A stretch of DNA of 64,000 bases from Lysobacterales bacterium. GTDB lineage: Bacteria; Pseudomonadota; Gammaproteobacteria; Xanthomonadales; Rhodanobacteraceae. The translations under genes and the position numbers were made by a program. The DNA lies in assembly GCA_017305135.1 (NCBI GenBank), contig JAFKNA010000004.1, positions 326,275 to 390,274 of the forward strand, in the 5' to 3' direction. Below, piece after piece: positions 37,233 to 47,243 of this stretch; within the stretch, counting starts at the first letter, position 1; each line of letters starts with the position of its first letter. The notes below the pieces were generated by a model. That model had not been told where the DNA came from and searched no databases. It saw nothing but the letters and a program-made list of their open reading frames with translations.

Positions 37233-37363
37233 CGGATGACTTCCTCTGCACATGGCAGCCTCGTTGGGCTGCTCTGATCGTTCGTCACGCCGGCCTCCGC
37301 GCCTCCCGTGCGCGCTGTCCCATGGACCGGCCCCACCCCCGCTGGCCGGCGCGCGAACGCCGG

Positions 37364-38149
37364 CTAGCGTGTTTTTGCATCGCGCTGGATCGCGACATTC
37401 AATGATTGCGCTTCCCGCGACTCGGGAAAACCCTGCAGGAGCTTGCGGGTGTAGTTGCCCACGCCCCTGGCGTCGCCGAGCTTGAGTTCGATGTTGCGGC
37501 CCAGCATCAGCGCATCGGCGCTGGCCGGCGCCGCCGCCTCGTGGCGCTGCATGAATCCGCGCGCGCTGAAGTAATCGCCGCTTTCGTAGGAGACGTGGGC
37601 GAGCTGCAGCAGCGTGGCGGCATTGGCCGGGTCGCGCTGCAGCGCCTGGCGCAGCACCTTCTCGGCGGCGTCGCGATGGCCGGCCTTGAGCAGGCAGCTG
37701 CCGGAATTGGCCAGGGCGACGGCCGGCGTGCGATAGAAGGGGTCCGCGACGGCGCGCTGGAAATAGCCCTCGGCCTCGTCGTAGCGGCCGGTGCCGCACA
37801 GGAAAGTGCCGTAGTTGTTGAGTTCGGCGCCGCCCTTGGGGCGGAGCTGGGCGGCGCGGCGGTAATGCTGCTCGGCGTTCGCGTCGTCGCCGATGCGCTC
37901 GTAGAGGACGGCGATCACGGTGTGCGCGTCGACGTAGCTGGAATCGTAGGACAGCGCCTTCTGCAGCTTCTCCAGCGCGAGCTCGAGGCGGCCTTGGACG
38001 AGGTACTGCTGGCCGAGGTCGGTGTGGACGCGCGCTGCGTCCTGGCGCCGGCTGGCGGCGCTTTCCTTCTTGATGCCGCCTGGCGCGGGGCTGCAGCCGG
38101 CGATGCACAGCGCCAGCAGCATCGCCGGCAGGAAGTGCTCAAGCCGCAT
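37364..38149 (-). CDS. pilF: type IV pilus biogenesis lipoprotein PilF/PilW
   Basis: 261 residues. Lipoprotein signal [19 protein letters not shown], then five to six TPR units ([57 protein letters not shown]). Pilotin for the PilQ secretin. ATG at 38149 is inside the rlmN end (overlap 11 bases); a TTG two codons upstream is possible. Downstream of rlmN as in many gammaproteobacteria. Confidence 0.92.
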   Translation of the reverse strand: MRLEHFLPAMLLALCIAGCSPAPGGIKKESAASRRQDAARVHTDLGQQYLVQGRLELALEKLQKALSYDSSYVDAHTVIAVLYERIGDDANAEQHYRRAAQLRPKGGAELNNYGTFLCGTGRYDEAEGYFQRAVADPFYRTPAVALANSGSCLLKAGHRDAAEKVLRQALQRDPANAATLLQLAHVSYESGDYFSARGFMQRHEAAAPASADALMLGRNIELKLGDARGVGNYTRKLLQGFPESREAQSLNVAIQRDAKTR

Positions 38150-39257
38150 CGGCAACGCCCTGCTCCAGCTTGCGGCGGAAGTCCGCCTGGCGGCGGGTGC
38201 GATCGACCACCTGCCCCTTGAGCTGCCCGCAGGCGGCGTCGATATCGTCGCCGCGCGTGCGGCGCACGGTGGTCAGCACGTCGGCATCGAGCAGGATTTT
38301 CTGGAAGGCGCGGATGACGTCCTCCTCCGAGCGCTCGAACTGCGTGCCGTGGAAGGGATTGAAGGGAATCAGGTTGACCTTGGCCGGCAGCCTGCGCATC
38401 AGCCTGACGAGCTGGCGCGCGTGTTCGGGGTGGTCGTTGACGCCCTTCAGCATGGTGTATTCAAAGGTGATCGTGGTGCGTGGGCGCCGCGCCGCATAGC
38501 GTGCGCAGGCATCCAGCAACTGGGCGATCGGGTACTTCCTGTTGAGCGGCACCAGGCGCGTGCGGAGCTCGTCCACCGGCGCGTGCAGCGACACCGCCAG
38601 CGACACGTCGGCGACCTCGCCAAGCCTGTCGATCATCGGCACGAGGCCGGCGGTGGACAGCGTCACGCGCTTGTTGGCGAGGCCGAGGCCGAGGTCGTCG
38701 CGCATGACGCTCATCGCGGTGACCACGTTGTCGAAGTTCAGCAACGGCTCGCCCATGCCCATCATCACCACGTTGGTGAGCTTGCGCTGGTGGTGCGGCA
38801 CGTTGCCGAGGTGCTTCGCCGCCACCCACACCTGGCCGATGATCTCGGCCGCGGAAAGGTTGCGGTTGAAGCCCTGCGTCGCCGTCGAGCAGAACTGGCA
38901 GTTGAGGCCGCAGCCGACCTGCGAGGACACGCACAGCGTGCCTCGCGAAGTTTCGGGGATGAACACGGCCTCGATGGCGTTGGCGCCGTCCATGCCGAGC
39001 AGCCACTTGTGCGTGCCGTCGCTGGCCTGCTTTTCGAACAGGGTCGTCGGCGGCACGATCTCGAGGTGCTGCTCGAGCTTGCCGCGCAGCGCCTTGCCGA
39101 CGTCGGTCATCTCGGCGAAGTCGGTGACGTGGCGGTGGTAGACCCACTTCATCACCTGGTCGGCGCGATACGGCTTCTCGCCCAGCTCGGCGAACAGCGC
39201 CCGCAGACCCTTGCGGTCGTAGTCGAACAGGTTGGCCTTGGCCGTCGTCGTGCTCAC
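38139..39257 (-). CDS. rlmN: 23S rRNA/tRNA adenine-C2 methyltransferase
   Basis: 372 residues from the GTG start. Radical SAM enzyme with [10 protein letters not shown] (C-x3-C-x2-C) binding the 4Fe-4S cluster, [12 protein letters not shown], and the methyl-carrying cysteine region near the C-terminus ([13 protein letters not shown]). Methylates A2503 of 23S rRNA and A37 of some tRNAs. A TTG at 39284 would add nine residues; neither start has a good ribosome site. Followed by pilF. Confidence 0.94.
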   Translation of the reverse strand: MSTTTAKANLFDYDRKGLRALFAELGEKPYRADQVMKWVYHRHVTDFAEMTDVGKALRGKLEQHLEIVPPTTLFEKQASDGTHKWLLGMDGANAIEAVFIPETSRGTLCVSSQVGCGLNCQFCSTATQGFNRNLSAAEIIGQVWVAAKHLGNVPHHQRKLTNVVMMGMGEPLLNFDNVVTAMSVMRDDLGLGLANKRVTLSTAGLVPMIDRLGEVADVSLAVSLHAPVDELRTRLVPLNRKYPIAQLLDACARYAARRPRTTITFEYTMLKGVNDHPEHARQLVRLMRRLPAKVNLIPFNPFHGTQFERSEEDVIRAFQKILLDADVLTTVRRTRGDDIDAACGQLKGQVVDRTRRQADFRRKLEQGVADAA

Positions 39258-39287
39258 GGGATGAGGGTCGTCAGGATTCAGCAATCA

Positions 39288-39713
39288 TTAACGCGAACAG
39301 AGTTCGGTTTCCGCGAAGAAATACGCAATTTCGGCACGTGCCGTCTCCGCGGCATCGGAACCGTGCACGGCATTGGCATCGATCGAGTCGGCGAAGTCGG
39401 CGCGGATGGTGCCGGGCGCGGCTTCCCTGGGGTTGGTCGCGCCCATCAGTTCCCGGTTCTTCGCCACCGCGCCCTCGCCTTCCAGCACCTGGATCATGAC
39501 CGGGCCGGAAATCATGAACTCGACCAGCGCGCCAAAGAACGGGCGCTCGCGGTGCACGGCGTAGAAGCCTTCGGCCTCCTTGCGCGACAGCTGCCTCATG
39601 CGCGCGGCGATCACCCTGAGGCCGGCGTTCTCGAAGCGGGAATAGATCTGGCCGACGACGTTCTTGGCAACCGCGTCGGGCTTGATGATGGAAAGGGTGC
39701 GCTCCAGCGCCAT
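39288..39713 (-). CDS. ndk: nucleoside diphosphate kinase
   Basis: 141 residues, full length. [18 protein letters not shown] opens the fold; the catalytic histidine lies in [14 protein letters not shown] (N-A-V-H-G-S-D). Equilibrates NTP pools. A TAGAAT-like -10 about 100 bases upstream may be its promoter. The 39714-39922 gap between ndk and the TetR gene holds this and the palindrome at 39886. Confidence 0.97.
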   Translation of the reverse strand: MALERTLSIIKPDAVAKNVVGQIYSRFENAGLRVIAARMRQLSRKEAEGFYAVHRERPFFGALVEFMISGPVMIQVLEGEGAVAKNRELMGATNPREAAPGTIRADFADSIDANAVHGSDAAETARAEIAYFFAETELCSR

Positions 39714-39885
39714 GTGCTCCGGATCTCCGTGCGTGGTTTCGAGAAGGATGCGATGCAGGTGCATCGCCGCGGCGCGCCGTTGCGAGCGGGTACGCCTTGC
39801 GGGGTCGCGCGAATTCTAACGTGTTCCGCGTTGTTTTTACACAGCCAGGCCGTGGATTTGACCACCCGGCAACGCCTCGCCTACC

Positions 39886-39905
39886 ATTCAAACGACTGTT
39901 TGAAT
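39886..39905. promoter_or_regulatory. palindromic operator for TetR-family regulator
   Basis: ATTCAAACGACTGTTTGAAT has perfect 8-base arms with a GACT centre. It overlaps the region where transcription of the regulator gene would start, 18 bases before its GTG. The form resembles PsrA/FadR-type fatty-acid regulator operators in gammaproteobacteria. Confidence 0.6.
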
Positions 39906-39922
39906 GGATTCCGGATTCCGCA

Positions 39923-40567
39923 GTGCCCGCCCCTTCGAACTTCTCGACGCGCGAGCGCATCCTCTCGGTTGCGGAGGATTTGTTCGCCCGGCATGGCTTT
40001 GCCGGCGCCTCGCTGCGCCAGGTCACGGCGGCGGCGCGGGTGAACCTTGCCGCGGTGAACTACCACTTCGGCTCCAAGGACGGCCTGATCGAGGAAGTGG
40101 TGCGCCGGCGCCTGGACGACCTCAACCGCGGCCGCCTGGCGGCACTCGAGGCGACGACGCGGCGTGAGGGCCATGTCCTCGAGGATGTCCTCGATGCCTT
40201 CATCCGTCCCGCGCTGGAGCAGTCCACCGCCGATGATGGCGGCGCGGCCTTCGTGCGCGTACTGGCCCGCGCCTGGGCCGAGTCGGATGGGCAACTGCGC
40301 CGCTTCCTGGCCGACAACTACGGGCATGTGCTGCGTGAGTTCGCGCTGGCATTCCAGCGCCTGCTGCCGACGGTGGACCGCGATGAACTCCATTGGCGCC
40401 TTGACATCGTTGCCGGAGCGCTCACCTATGCCATGGCCGGATTCGGCATGATCCAGCGCCGCGAGGGCACGTCGCCCACCACGCACCGGGAGCACACCAT
40501 CGAGCACCTCGTCCGCTTCGCGGCGGCGGGGTTGCGGGAAGGAACGCAATCGAGGGCCGAGGGCTGA
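39923..40567 (+). CDS. TetR-family regulator, probable fatty-acid oxidation repressor
   Basis: 214 residues from the GTG start chosen because the fold begins at FSTRERILSVAEDLFARHGF. HTH is LRQVTAAARVNLAAVNYHFGSKDGL, the classical AVNYHFG of AcrR/PsrA-type regulators. The C-terminal ligand domain is about 130 residues. A strong palindrome lies at the promoter, indicating autoregulation. The fadN/fadA pair follows on the same strand, so acyl-CoA or free fatty acid is the likely ligand; that is inference. Ribosome site weak. Confidence 0.85.
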   Translation: MPAPSNFSTRERILSVAEDLFARHGFAGASLRQVTAAARVNLAAVNYHFGSKDGLIEEVVRRRLDDLNRGRLAALEATTRREGHVLEDVLDAFIRPALEQSTADDGGAAFVRVLARAWAESDGQLRRFLADNYGHVLREFALAFQRLLPTVDRDELHWRLDIVAGALTYAMAGFGMIQRREGTSPTTHREHTIEHLVRFAAAGLREGTQSRAEG

Positions 40568-40693
40568 AAAGCACCGCATGGGCACGCAGCGAGATCGGGA
40601 AAGCAGGCGGAAGCCTGGCTCCCAGCTGCCACGTCCGCGATCCCGCCCTCAGCCCTCACCCACGCACACCACACCCCATCACGGAGCCACGCC

Positions 40694-43069
40694 ATGTCTT
40701 CAACCCCACTCCGCATCCGCAAGGCCGCCGTGCTCGGCGCGGGTGTCATGGGCGCGCAGATCGCCGCGCACCTTGCCAACGCCGGCATCGAAACGCTGCT
40801 CTACGACCTGCCGGCGAAGGAGGGCGACAAGAACGGCATCGCCACGAAGGCGATCGCGCAGCTCGGCAAGCTGTCGCCGGCGCCGCTGGCCGAAAAATCG
40901 CGCGCCGCCGCCATCAGCCCGGCCAACTACGACGAGCACCTCGATCGCCTGCGCGGCTGCGACCTGGTGATCGAGGCGATCGCCGAGCGGCTCGACTGGA
41001 AGCTCGACCTCTACCGGAAGGTTGCGCCGCATCTGTCTGATTCCGCGGTGTTCGCCAGCAACACCTCGGGCCTTTCAATCAATACACTCGCCGATGCGCT
41101 GCCGGAAACATTGCGAGCCCGCTTCTGCGGCGTGCACTTCTTCAATCCGCCGCGCTACATGCACCTGGTCGAGCTCGTGCCCGGCCGCCACACCGATGCC
41201 GGCGTACTGGCGGGCCTCGAGGCCTTCCTCACCACCACCCTCGGCAAGGGCGTGGTGTACGCGAAGGACACGCCGAATTTCATCGGCAACCGCATCGGCG
41301 TGTTCTCGATCCTCGCCACCATGCACCACACCGCCGCGGCCGGGCTGCCCTTCGACCTCGTCGATGCGCTGACCGGGCCGGCCATCGGCCGTCCCAAGTC
41401 GGCCACCTATCGCACCGCGGATGTCGTCGGCCTCGACACCATGATGCACGTCATCAAGACCATGGCCGACACGCTGCCGGACGACCCCTGGCATGCGCAT
41501 TTCAGATCACCTGACTGGCTGACCGCACTGGTCGACAAGGGCGCGCTCGGACAGAAGAGCGGCGCCGGCATCTACACCAAGCGTGGCAAGGACATCCTGG
41601 TGCTGGACCTCGCGACGCAGGACTACGCGCCGGCCACCACCAAGCCCTCCGAGGAAGTCGCCGCGATCCTGGCCATCAGGGATCCGGCCGAACGCTTCGG
41701 CAAACTGCGCGCATCGCGCGACCCGCAGGCGCAGTTCCTGTGGGCGGTGTTCCGCGACCTCTTCCACTACAGCGCCTTCCACCTCGCCGACATCGCCGAA
41801 ACCGCGCGCGAGGTCGACCTCGCCATCCGCTGGGGCTACGGCTGGAAGCAGGGGCCGTTCGAGACTTGGCAGGCCGCCGGCTGGAAGCAGGTCGCCGCCT
41901 GGATCGCCGAGGACATTGCCGCCGGCAAGGCGATGAGCAACGCACCCCTGCCCGACTGGGTCGGCCAGGTCGATGGCGTGCACCAGGCGGAAGGCTCCTG
42001 GGCGCCGGCATCCGGCCGCCATGAGCCGCGCTCGACGCACCCGGTGTACCGGCGCCAGCTATTCCCCGACGCGCTGCTCGGCGAGCGCGCGGACGCCGGC
42101 ACCACGTTGTGGGAGAACGATGGCGTGCGCCTGTGGTCGCTCGGCGACGACGGCGTCGGCATCCTGTCTTTCAAGACCAAGATGAACACCGTCAACGATG
42201 CCGTGCTCGACGGCATCCAGCAGGCCATCGATTACGCGGAGCGGAACCTCAAGGCCGTGGTCATCTGGCAGGCCAGCGACAAGGCGTTCTCGGCCGGCGC
42301 CGACCTCAAGGGCATGCTCGGTTTCGTGCAGGCCGGCGAGATCGCGCGCCTGGAATCGATGATCGCCAACTTCCAGAAGACCAGCCTGCGGATCAAGTAT
42401 TCGCTGGTGCCGGTGGTGGCGGCGGTGCGTGGGCTGGCGCTCGGCGGCGGCTGCGAGTTCCAGATGCACTGCGCGCGCACGGTGGCGGCGCTGGAGAGCT
42501 ACATCGGCCTGGTCGAGGCCGGTGTCGGCCTGCTGCCCGCGGGCGGCGGCCTCAAGGAACTTGCCGTGCACGCCTCGCAGTCCGCGCCCGATGGCGACGT
42601 GTTCCCCGGGATCCAGCGCTGTTTCGACACGGTCGCGCAGGCGAAGACCTCCGGCAGCGCGCTGGACGCCAAGGCGCTCGGCCTGCTGCGCGCGGACGAC
42701 GTGGTGGTCTTCAACGGGTTCGAACTGCTCCACGTGGCGAAGACCGTGGCCGCGTCGATGGCAGAGACCGGCTACCGTCCGCCGCTCCCGGCCAGCGCGG
42801 TCACCGTCGCCGGTGACGTCGGCCTCGCCACCCTGCGCATGGCGCTGGTCAACATGCTGGAAGGCCGCTTCATCTCCGCGCACGACGACGTGATCGCCAC
42901 CCGCATCGGCGAGGTGCTCTGCGGCGGCGACATCGAACGCGGCTCGCAGGTCGACGAGGAATGGCTGCTCGAACTCGAGCGCCGCCACTTCTTCGAGCTG
43001 GCACAGATGCCGAAGACGCAGGAGCGCATCGCGCACACGCTGGCGACGGGGAAGCCGCTCAGAAACTGA
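40694..43069 (+). CDS. 3-hydroxyacyl-CoA dehydrogenase/enoyl-CoA hydratase (FadN type)
   Basis: 791 residues. Dehydrogenase part first: KAAVLGAGVMGAQIAAHLANAG (NAD loop), FASNTSGLSI, GVHFFNPPRYMHLVELV and NFIGNRIG. The enoyl-CoA hydratase part follows at about 490-680 (SAGADLKGML, RGLALGGGCEF). This dehydrogenase-first order matches FadN-type proteins, not FadB/FadJ. Catalyses hydration and oxidation in beta-oxidation. ATG at 40694. Followed after a 126-base repeat-containing gap by the thiolase. Probably repressed by the upstream TetR protein. Confidence 0.92.
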   Translation: MSSTPLRIRKAAVLGAGVMGAQIAAHLANAGIETLLYDLPAKEGDKNGIATKAIAQLGKLSPAPLAEKSRAAAISPANYDEHLDRLRGCDLVIEAIAERLDWKLDLYRKVAPHLSDSAVFASNTSGLSINTLADALPETLRARFCGVHFFNPPRYMHLVELVPGRHTDAGVLAGLEAFLTTTLGKGVVYAKDTPNFIGNRIGVFSILATMHHTAAAGLPFDLVDALTGPAIGRPKSATYRTADVVGLDTMMHVIKTMADTLPDDPWHAHFRSPDWLTALVDKGALGQKSGAGIYTKRGKDILVLDLATQDYAPATTKPSEEVAAILAIRDPAERFGKLRASRDPQAQFLWAVFRDLFHYSAFHLADIAETAREVDLAIRWGYGWKQGPFETWQAAGWKQVAAWIAEDIAAGKAMSNAPLPDWVGQVDGVHQAEGSWAPASGRHEPRSTHPVYRRQLFPDALLGERADAGTTLWENDGVRLWSLGDDGVGILSFKTKMNTVNDAVLDGIQQAIDYAERNLKAVVIWQASDKAFSAGADLKGMLGFVQAGEIARLESMIANFQKTSLRIKYSLVPVVAAVRGLALGGGCEFQMHCARTVAALESYIGLVEAGVGLLPAGGGLKELAVHASQSAPDGDVFPGIQRCFDTVAQAKTSGSALDAKALGLLRADDVVVFNGFELLHVAKTVAASMAETGYRPPLPASAVTVAGDVGLATLRMALVNMLEGRFISAHDDVIATRIGEVLCGGDIERGSQVDEEWLLELERRHFFELAQMPKTQERIAHTLATGKPLRN

Positions 43070-43096
43070 GATTCGGGATTCGGGATTCGGGATTCG
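43070..43096 (+). repeat. tandem GATTCGG repeat
   Basis: Four GATTCG units spaced by GG, directly after the fadN-type stop. The inverse-oriented partner is at 43149. Confidence 0.65.
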
Positions 43097-43148
43097 TCAA
43101 ACACAACCTCACCGGGAATTCGTGCTGGGCGGAAGGCAACGTCGCTTG

Positions 43149-43180
43149 CCCAATCCCCAATCACCAATCACGAATCCCGG
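43149..43180 (-). repeat. inverse-oriented GATTGG/GATTCGG repeat
   Basis: Reads on the minus strand as CCGGGATTCGTGATTGG then GATTGGGGATTGGG. It lies 16 bases before the thiolase start, leaving the purine-rich GGAGAAAGCC ribosome site intact. Confidence 0.6.
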
Positions 43181-43195
43181 CTTTCGGAGAAAGCC

Positions 43196-44392
43196 ATGAC
43201 CCGCCAGATACAGGACGCCTACATCGTCTCCGCGGTGCGCACGCCGGTCGGCAAGGCGCCGCGCGGGGTGTTCCGCAACACCCGCCCGGACGACCTCCTC
43301 GCGCACGTGCTGCGCGCCGCCATCGACCGCACGCCGGGCATCGACGCGGCGCGCATTGGCGACGCCATCGTCGGCTGCGCGATGCCCGAGGCCGAGCAGG
43401 GCATGAACGTGGCGCGCATCGGCGTGCTGCTCGCCGGCCTGCCCGATACCCTGCCCGCGGTCACCGTCAACCGCTTCTGCTCCTCGGGCCTGCAGGCGAT
43501 TGCCATGGCCGCCGACCGCATCCGCCTCGGCGAGGCGGACCTGATGCTGGCCGGTGGCACCGAATCGATGAGCATGGTGCCGATGATGGGCCACACGATC
43601 GCCATGAACCCGGCCGCGTTCAAGGACGACAACGTCGCCATCGCCTACGGCATGGGCATCACCGCCGAGAAGGTCGCCGAACGCTGGAAGGTCAGCCGCG
43701 AGGACCAGGATGCCTTCGCACTGGCCTCGCACCAGAAGGCGCTGGCGGCGACCCTGGCGGGCGACTTCGCCGAGGAAATCGTCCCGGTCACGCTGGACGA
43801 CCACTACCCGGACCTCGCCAGCCGCACCATCCGCAGCGACAATCGGGTGATCGCGGTGGACGAAGGTCCGCGCAAGGACACCAGCCTGGAAGTACTCTCG
43901 AAGCTGCGCCCCGTGTTCCGCCAGGGCGGCTCGGTTACGGCCGGCAATTCCTCGCAGATGTCCGACGGCGCCGGCGCCCTGCTCCTCGCCAGCGAGCACG
44001 CGGTCAAGGCCTACGGGCTGCAGCCGCTGGCGCGCTTCGTCGGTTTCGCCGTCGCCGGCGTGCCGCCGGAAATCATGGGCATCGGCCCGATCGCGGCGAT
44101 CCCGAAGGCGCTCGAAGTCGCCGGCCTCAAGAAGGAACAGATGGACTGGATCGAGCTCAACGAGGCCTTCGCCGCGCAGGCGCTGGCCGTGATCCGCGAC
44201 GTCGACCTCGATCCGGACAAGGTCAACCCGCTCGGCGGCGCCATCGCCCTCGGCCACCCGCTCGGCGCCACCGGCGCGGTGCGCGCCGCGACGCTGATCC
44301 ATGGCCTGCGCCGCCGCAAGCAGAAGTACGGCATGGTGACGATGTGCATCGGCACTGGCATGGGCGCCGCGGGGGTGTTCGAGGCGCTTTGA
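43196..44392 (+). CDS. acetyl-CoA acyltransferase (thiolase, FadA/FadI type)
   Basis: 398 residues. Nucleophile C95 in NRFCSSGLQ, base histidine in GGAIALGHPLGATGA and second cysteine in CIGTGMGA are all present. Carries out the thiolytic step of beta-oxidation with the preceding FadN-type enzyme. ATG at 43196 follows GGAGAAAGCC. It converges with the large exported protein gene, with only 42 bases between. Confidence 0.95.
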   Translation: MTRQIQDAYIVSAVRTPVGKAPRGVFRNTRPDDLLAHVLRAAIDRTPGIDAARIGDAIVGCAMPEAEQGMNVARIGVLLAGLPDTLPAVTVNRFCSSGLQAIAMAADRIRLGEADLMLAGGTESMSMVPMMGHTIAMNPAAFKDDNVAIAYGMGITAEKVAERWKVSREDQDAFALASHQKALAATLAGDFAEEIVPVTLDDHYPDLASRTIRSDNRVIAVDEGPRKDTSLEVLSKLRPVFRQGGSVTAGNSSQMSDGAGALLLASEHAVKAYGLQPLARFVGFAVAGVPPEIMGIGPIAAIPKALEVAGLKKEQMDWIELNEAFAAQALAVIRDVDLDPDKVNPLGGAIALGHPLGATGAVRAATLIHGLRRRKQKYGMVTMCIGTGMGAAGVFEAL

Positions 44393-44434
44393 GGATGCTC
44401 ATGCTGGCGCAGGATGGGACGTGATCCTGGCGTG

Positions 44435-47212
44435 TCACTGGAAGCCGGACGCGAAGATCGCCTCCGGCACCGGCACCCGCATTTTCACCAGGTGCCATCC
44501 TTCGATGTCGGCGCCGGGTCCCGGGAAGCCGAGGCTGGCGCCGATCAGCAGCTCGCCGCTTCCGGTCATCACCAGCAGCGACGGATAGCCTCGCGCATCG
44601 CTCAGGACGGACGGTGCCCCGGTGGGGCCAATCATCCATGAGGTACTCCCGTCCACCGGTGACAGCCCGGCTGCACAGGGGTTTTCCTCCTTGCAGCTTC
44701 CGCCGACCAGCACCATGCCCTGGGCGGTGCCAAGCGCGCTTACGCGACCCATGGTGTCGCCCGGGGCGACGTTGCGCAGCCAGTGCACGTCGCCGTCAGC
44801 GGGATCGAGGCTTGCGACGACCCAACTGGATGCCCTCCCGCATTCCACACCCCAGCAACCGCCCCCGGCGGCACCGACCAGGAACCTGCCTCCCGCTAGA
44901 ACGGCGGCACTTGCATACGCGCGCGGTGACGATCCCTCCAAGGCATTCCGGCTCCATGCCACGGCGCCGTCGCCTGCGCGCAGGCGCTCGGCGAACAGCA
45001 CATGGCGATCCGCAACCTGCTCCCGGTCTCCCAGCAACAGCACGTCTCCATCGGGTGCAACGGCCATGGCACCGATCGCCACGTCCGAGCCATGGAATTC
45101 CCGCACCCATGCAACGCTTCCATCCGACCCGTTGAGCTTGTTCAGCGTCGCCGACCCACCGCTCGCTCCCATTGCCGCGACCAATGCGTTGCCCGCGCCA
45201 TCCGTGGCAATGCGAACAAAAGACCCCGCTCCCGGAAAACGGCGGTGCCAACGCCTCACGCCCGACGGACCGTCATGACTGGCCACGTGGATATCGTTGT
45301 CCGATGCAACCCAGGCGTGCAGCACGTTGCCGCGCGGATCGGTGCTGATCGTTGCCAGGTGCTGCTCACCTGGGCTACCCAGCGGCTCGTTGACGGTCCG
45401 CCACATGGCCTCGCCCGTCGCACCAGACAGGCGAGTCAGGAACTGGTGCTCCGTATCCGCACCAAGCACCACCACGTCAGCACCTGCCGCAAGGGCGATC
45501 TCCATGGGCAACATGCCGCCAAAGGTATCCCTGCGCCCCGCCGTCCAGGCGTTGCCTCCATTGGCCGCCGACGCCCGCATCGCATTCAGTTGGCTGTAGC
45601 CACTTGCGCCCAGCAATACCGGGCCAGGATCGCTGCCCGCCAGCCATGCCCAGTCGTGCCGTGGATTCCAGGTGTTGAAGCGGTGCAGCCCTTGCACGGC
45701 CCGGACATTCGCCTCGGCCAGTTGAGGGTCCACGGTCGTCCCCGCGCTGGCTCCGGTTTGCAGGTCGAACCGATCGAGACGAATTCCACACGGGGAAAAA
45801 TCCCACCACGGGTCCCAGCAGTCCAGGACACCGAGCACACCACGCCCCCAATGATCCTCCGGGGCTCGCAAGAAGCTCGCACGATCCATGACCGACGATC
45901 CAGTCAAATCACGTCGCCAGCGCTTGCTGCCGTCGATACGGCTGAAACTGACGATCGACCGGAAGGGCGTCACGCCGGAATCCGCGAACGCGCGGGTATC
46001 CACGGCTTCCACCAGGACATCTCCGTCGAGGGACGTGGCGAGTTGGGAGACCTGCAGCACGTCGGCCCAGGAGGGATTCGGAGCCGGATCGTCCACCGGC
46101 ACGCTCCACAGGTCCGAGCCATCCGCCGGCGAGATCCGGGCCAGCACCTCCCCGCGCTCACCGGGCGTGCGCTCGACGTCATAACCTCCCACGAAAATAT
46201 CCGCAGGGGGCGCGGCGAGGACCACCCGCGCCCTCTCCGGGCGCATGCCACGCTGCCATAGCGGGACGCCATTTTCGGCGCGCAGGAGTTCGAGACGCGC
46301 CTCGCGCCCTGCCCATGCCCAAAGCAGCGTGTCGTCGCCGCGCAACGCAAGGGCGAGGGCGGGGTCGGCAAGCGACCCGGCATCACGATGCTGCTGCCAA
46401 AGCAGTGCCCCATCAGCCGAGAGCTTGAGCAGGCGCACGCCGGAGCTGGTAATCCCTGGCAGGCCCATGTCATCTCTGCGCCGCACGACGACGAACGCTG
46501 CGCCATCCTCCGCGACTGCGACATCCGTCGCCCACGCAGAACTTCCGAAGCTGGCCGATGCGACATCCCGATAGCTCCACAACGGCGTGCCATCGATACC
46601 CGACAACTTCACGACCCAGCCATCTTCGCGGCCCTGCGGCTCACGCGTGGAACCCACTGCAACGACGTCATCGTTGCGATCCACCGACAGCCCCACCAGC
46701 GCTCGTACCCCCCTCAGAGGATCGTCGGGCGTGAACACCTGGATCCAGCGCACTTGCCCGCTGCCAGCCTCCAGACGGGCGACGCAGGCGAACGCCGGAT
46801 AGGCTCCTCCGCTGTAGTAGGCCTCCGTGGCAACGGCGACAAACACGTCACCGTCGCTCGCAAACGCGACTGCGACGCCCGGGGAATGAGAGATGCTGTG
46901 GTTGCAAGGCGGCGGCATGTCACGCCGCCAGGCCAGCGTGGCATCGGCCTCGTACATGACCACGCTCGCCTGTTCGCGTTCGGAAAAATTCCGCCACACG
47001 GGAACCGCCATGCGATCGGCCTGGACCGCAACCCTGGCAGGTTCGAACGGTCGGCGGGCGATCTTCGCCACGGAGGGCTGCTCACCGAGGATTGCCCGAT
47101 CCCACACAAGTTCCTGGGCGCGTGACTGCATCGCTGGCCACAGGAGCAGCAATGACAGCATCGGCATGATCCCCACTGCCCCGCCCGGCGCTCCTTTTCC
47201 CAATCTGCTCAT
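44435..47212 (-). CDS. large exported beta-propeller-like protein
   Basis: 925 residues. Signal peptide about 1-35 (MPMLSLLLLWPAMQSRAQE). The body is repeated PQQ/quinoprotein-like units with W/Y-rich strands (DGTPLWSYRD, DGALLWQQHRD, DGSKRWRRDL, DGDVHWLRN), so a beta-propeller or stacked propellers. It ends EAIFASGFQ, resembling a short hydrophobic C-terminal tail (IFxxGFE-like) that I associate with many secreted proteins of this order. AGGAG lies seven bases before the chosen ATG; the frame is open another 23 codons upstream. Ligand unknown. Stand-alone between fadA and csaA. Confidence 0.75.
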   Translation of the reverse strand: MSRLGKGAPGGAVGIMPMLSLLLLWPAMQSRAQELVWDRAILGEQPSVAKIARRPFEPARVAVQADRMAVPVWRNFSEREQASVVMYEADATLAWRRDMPPPCNHSISHSPGVAVAFASDGDVFVAVATEAYYSGGAYPAFACVARLEAGSGQVRWIQVFTPDDPLRGVRALVGLSVDRNDDVVAVGSTREPQGREDGWVVKLSGIDGTPLWSYRDVASASFGSSAWATDVAVAEDGAAFVVVRRRDDMGLPGITSSGVRLLKLSADGALLWQQHRDAGSLADPALALALRGDDTLLWAWAGREARLELLRAENGVPLWQRGMRPERARVVLAAPPADIFVGGYDVERTPGERGEVLARISPADGSDLWSVPVDDPAPNPSWADVLQVSQLATSLDGDVLVEAVDTRAFADSGVTPFRSIVSFSRIDGSKRWRRDLTGSSVMDRASFLRAPEDHWGRGVLGVLDCWDPWWDFSPCGIRLDRFDLQTGASAGTTVDPQLAEANVRAVQGLHRFNTWNPRHDWAWLAGSDPGPVLLGASGYSQLNAMRASAANGGNAWTAGRRDTFGGMLPMEIALAAGADVVVLGADTEHQFLTRLSGATGEAMWRTVNEPLGSPGEQHLATISTDPRGNVLHAWVASDNDIHVASHDGPSGVRRWHRRFPGAGSFVRIATDGAGNALVAAMGASGGSATLNKLNGSDGSVAWVREFHGSDVAIGAMAVAPDGDVLLLGDREQVADRHVLFAERLRAGDGAVAWSRNALEGSSPRAYASAAVLAGGRFLVGAAGGGCWGVECGRASSWVVASLDPADGDVHWLRNVAPGDTMGRVSALGTAQGMVLVGGSCKEENPCAAGLSPVDGSTSWMIGPTGAPSVLSDARGYPSLLVMTGSGELLIGASLGFPGPGADIEGWHLVKMRVPVPEAIFASGFQ

Positions 47213-47243
47213 GGGACTGCTCCTCGTGACGGCAAACCAGCCC

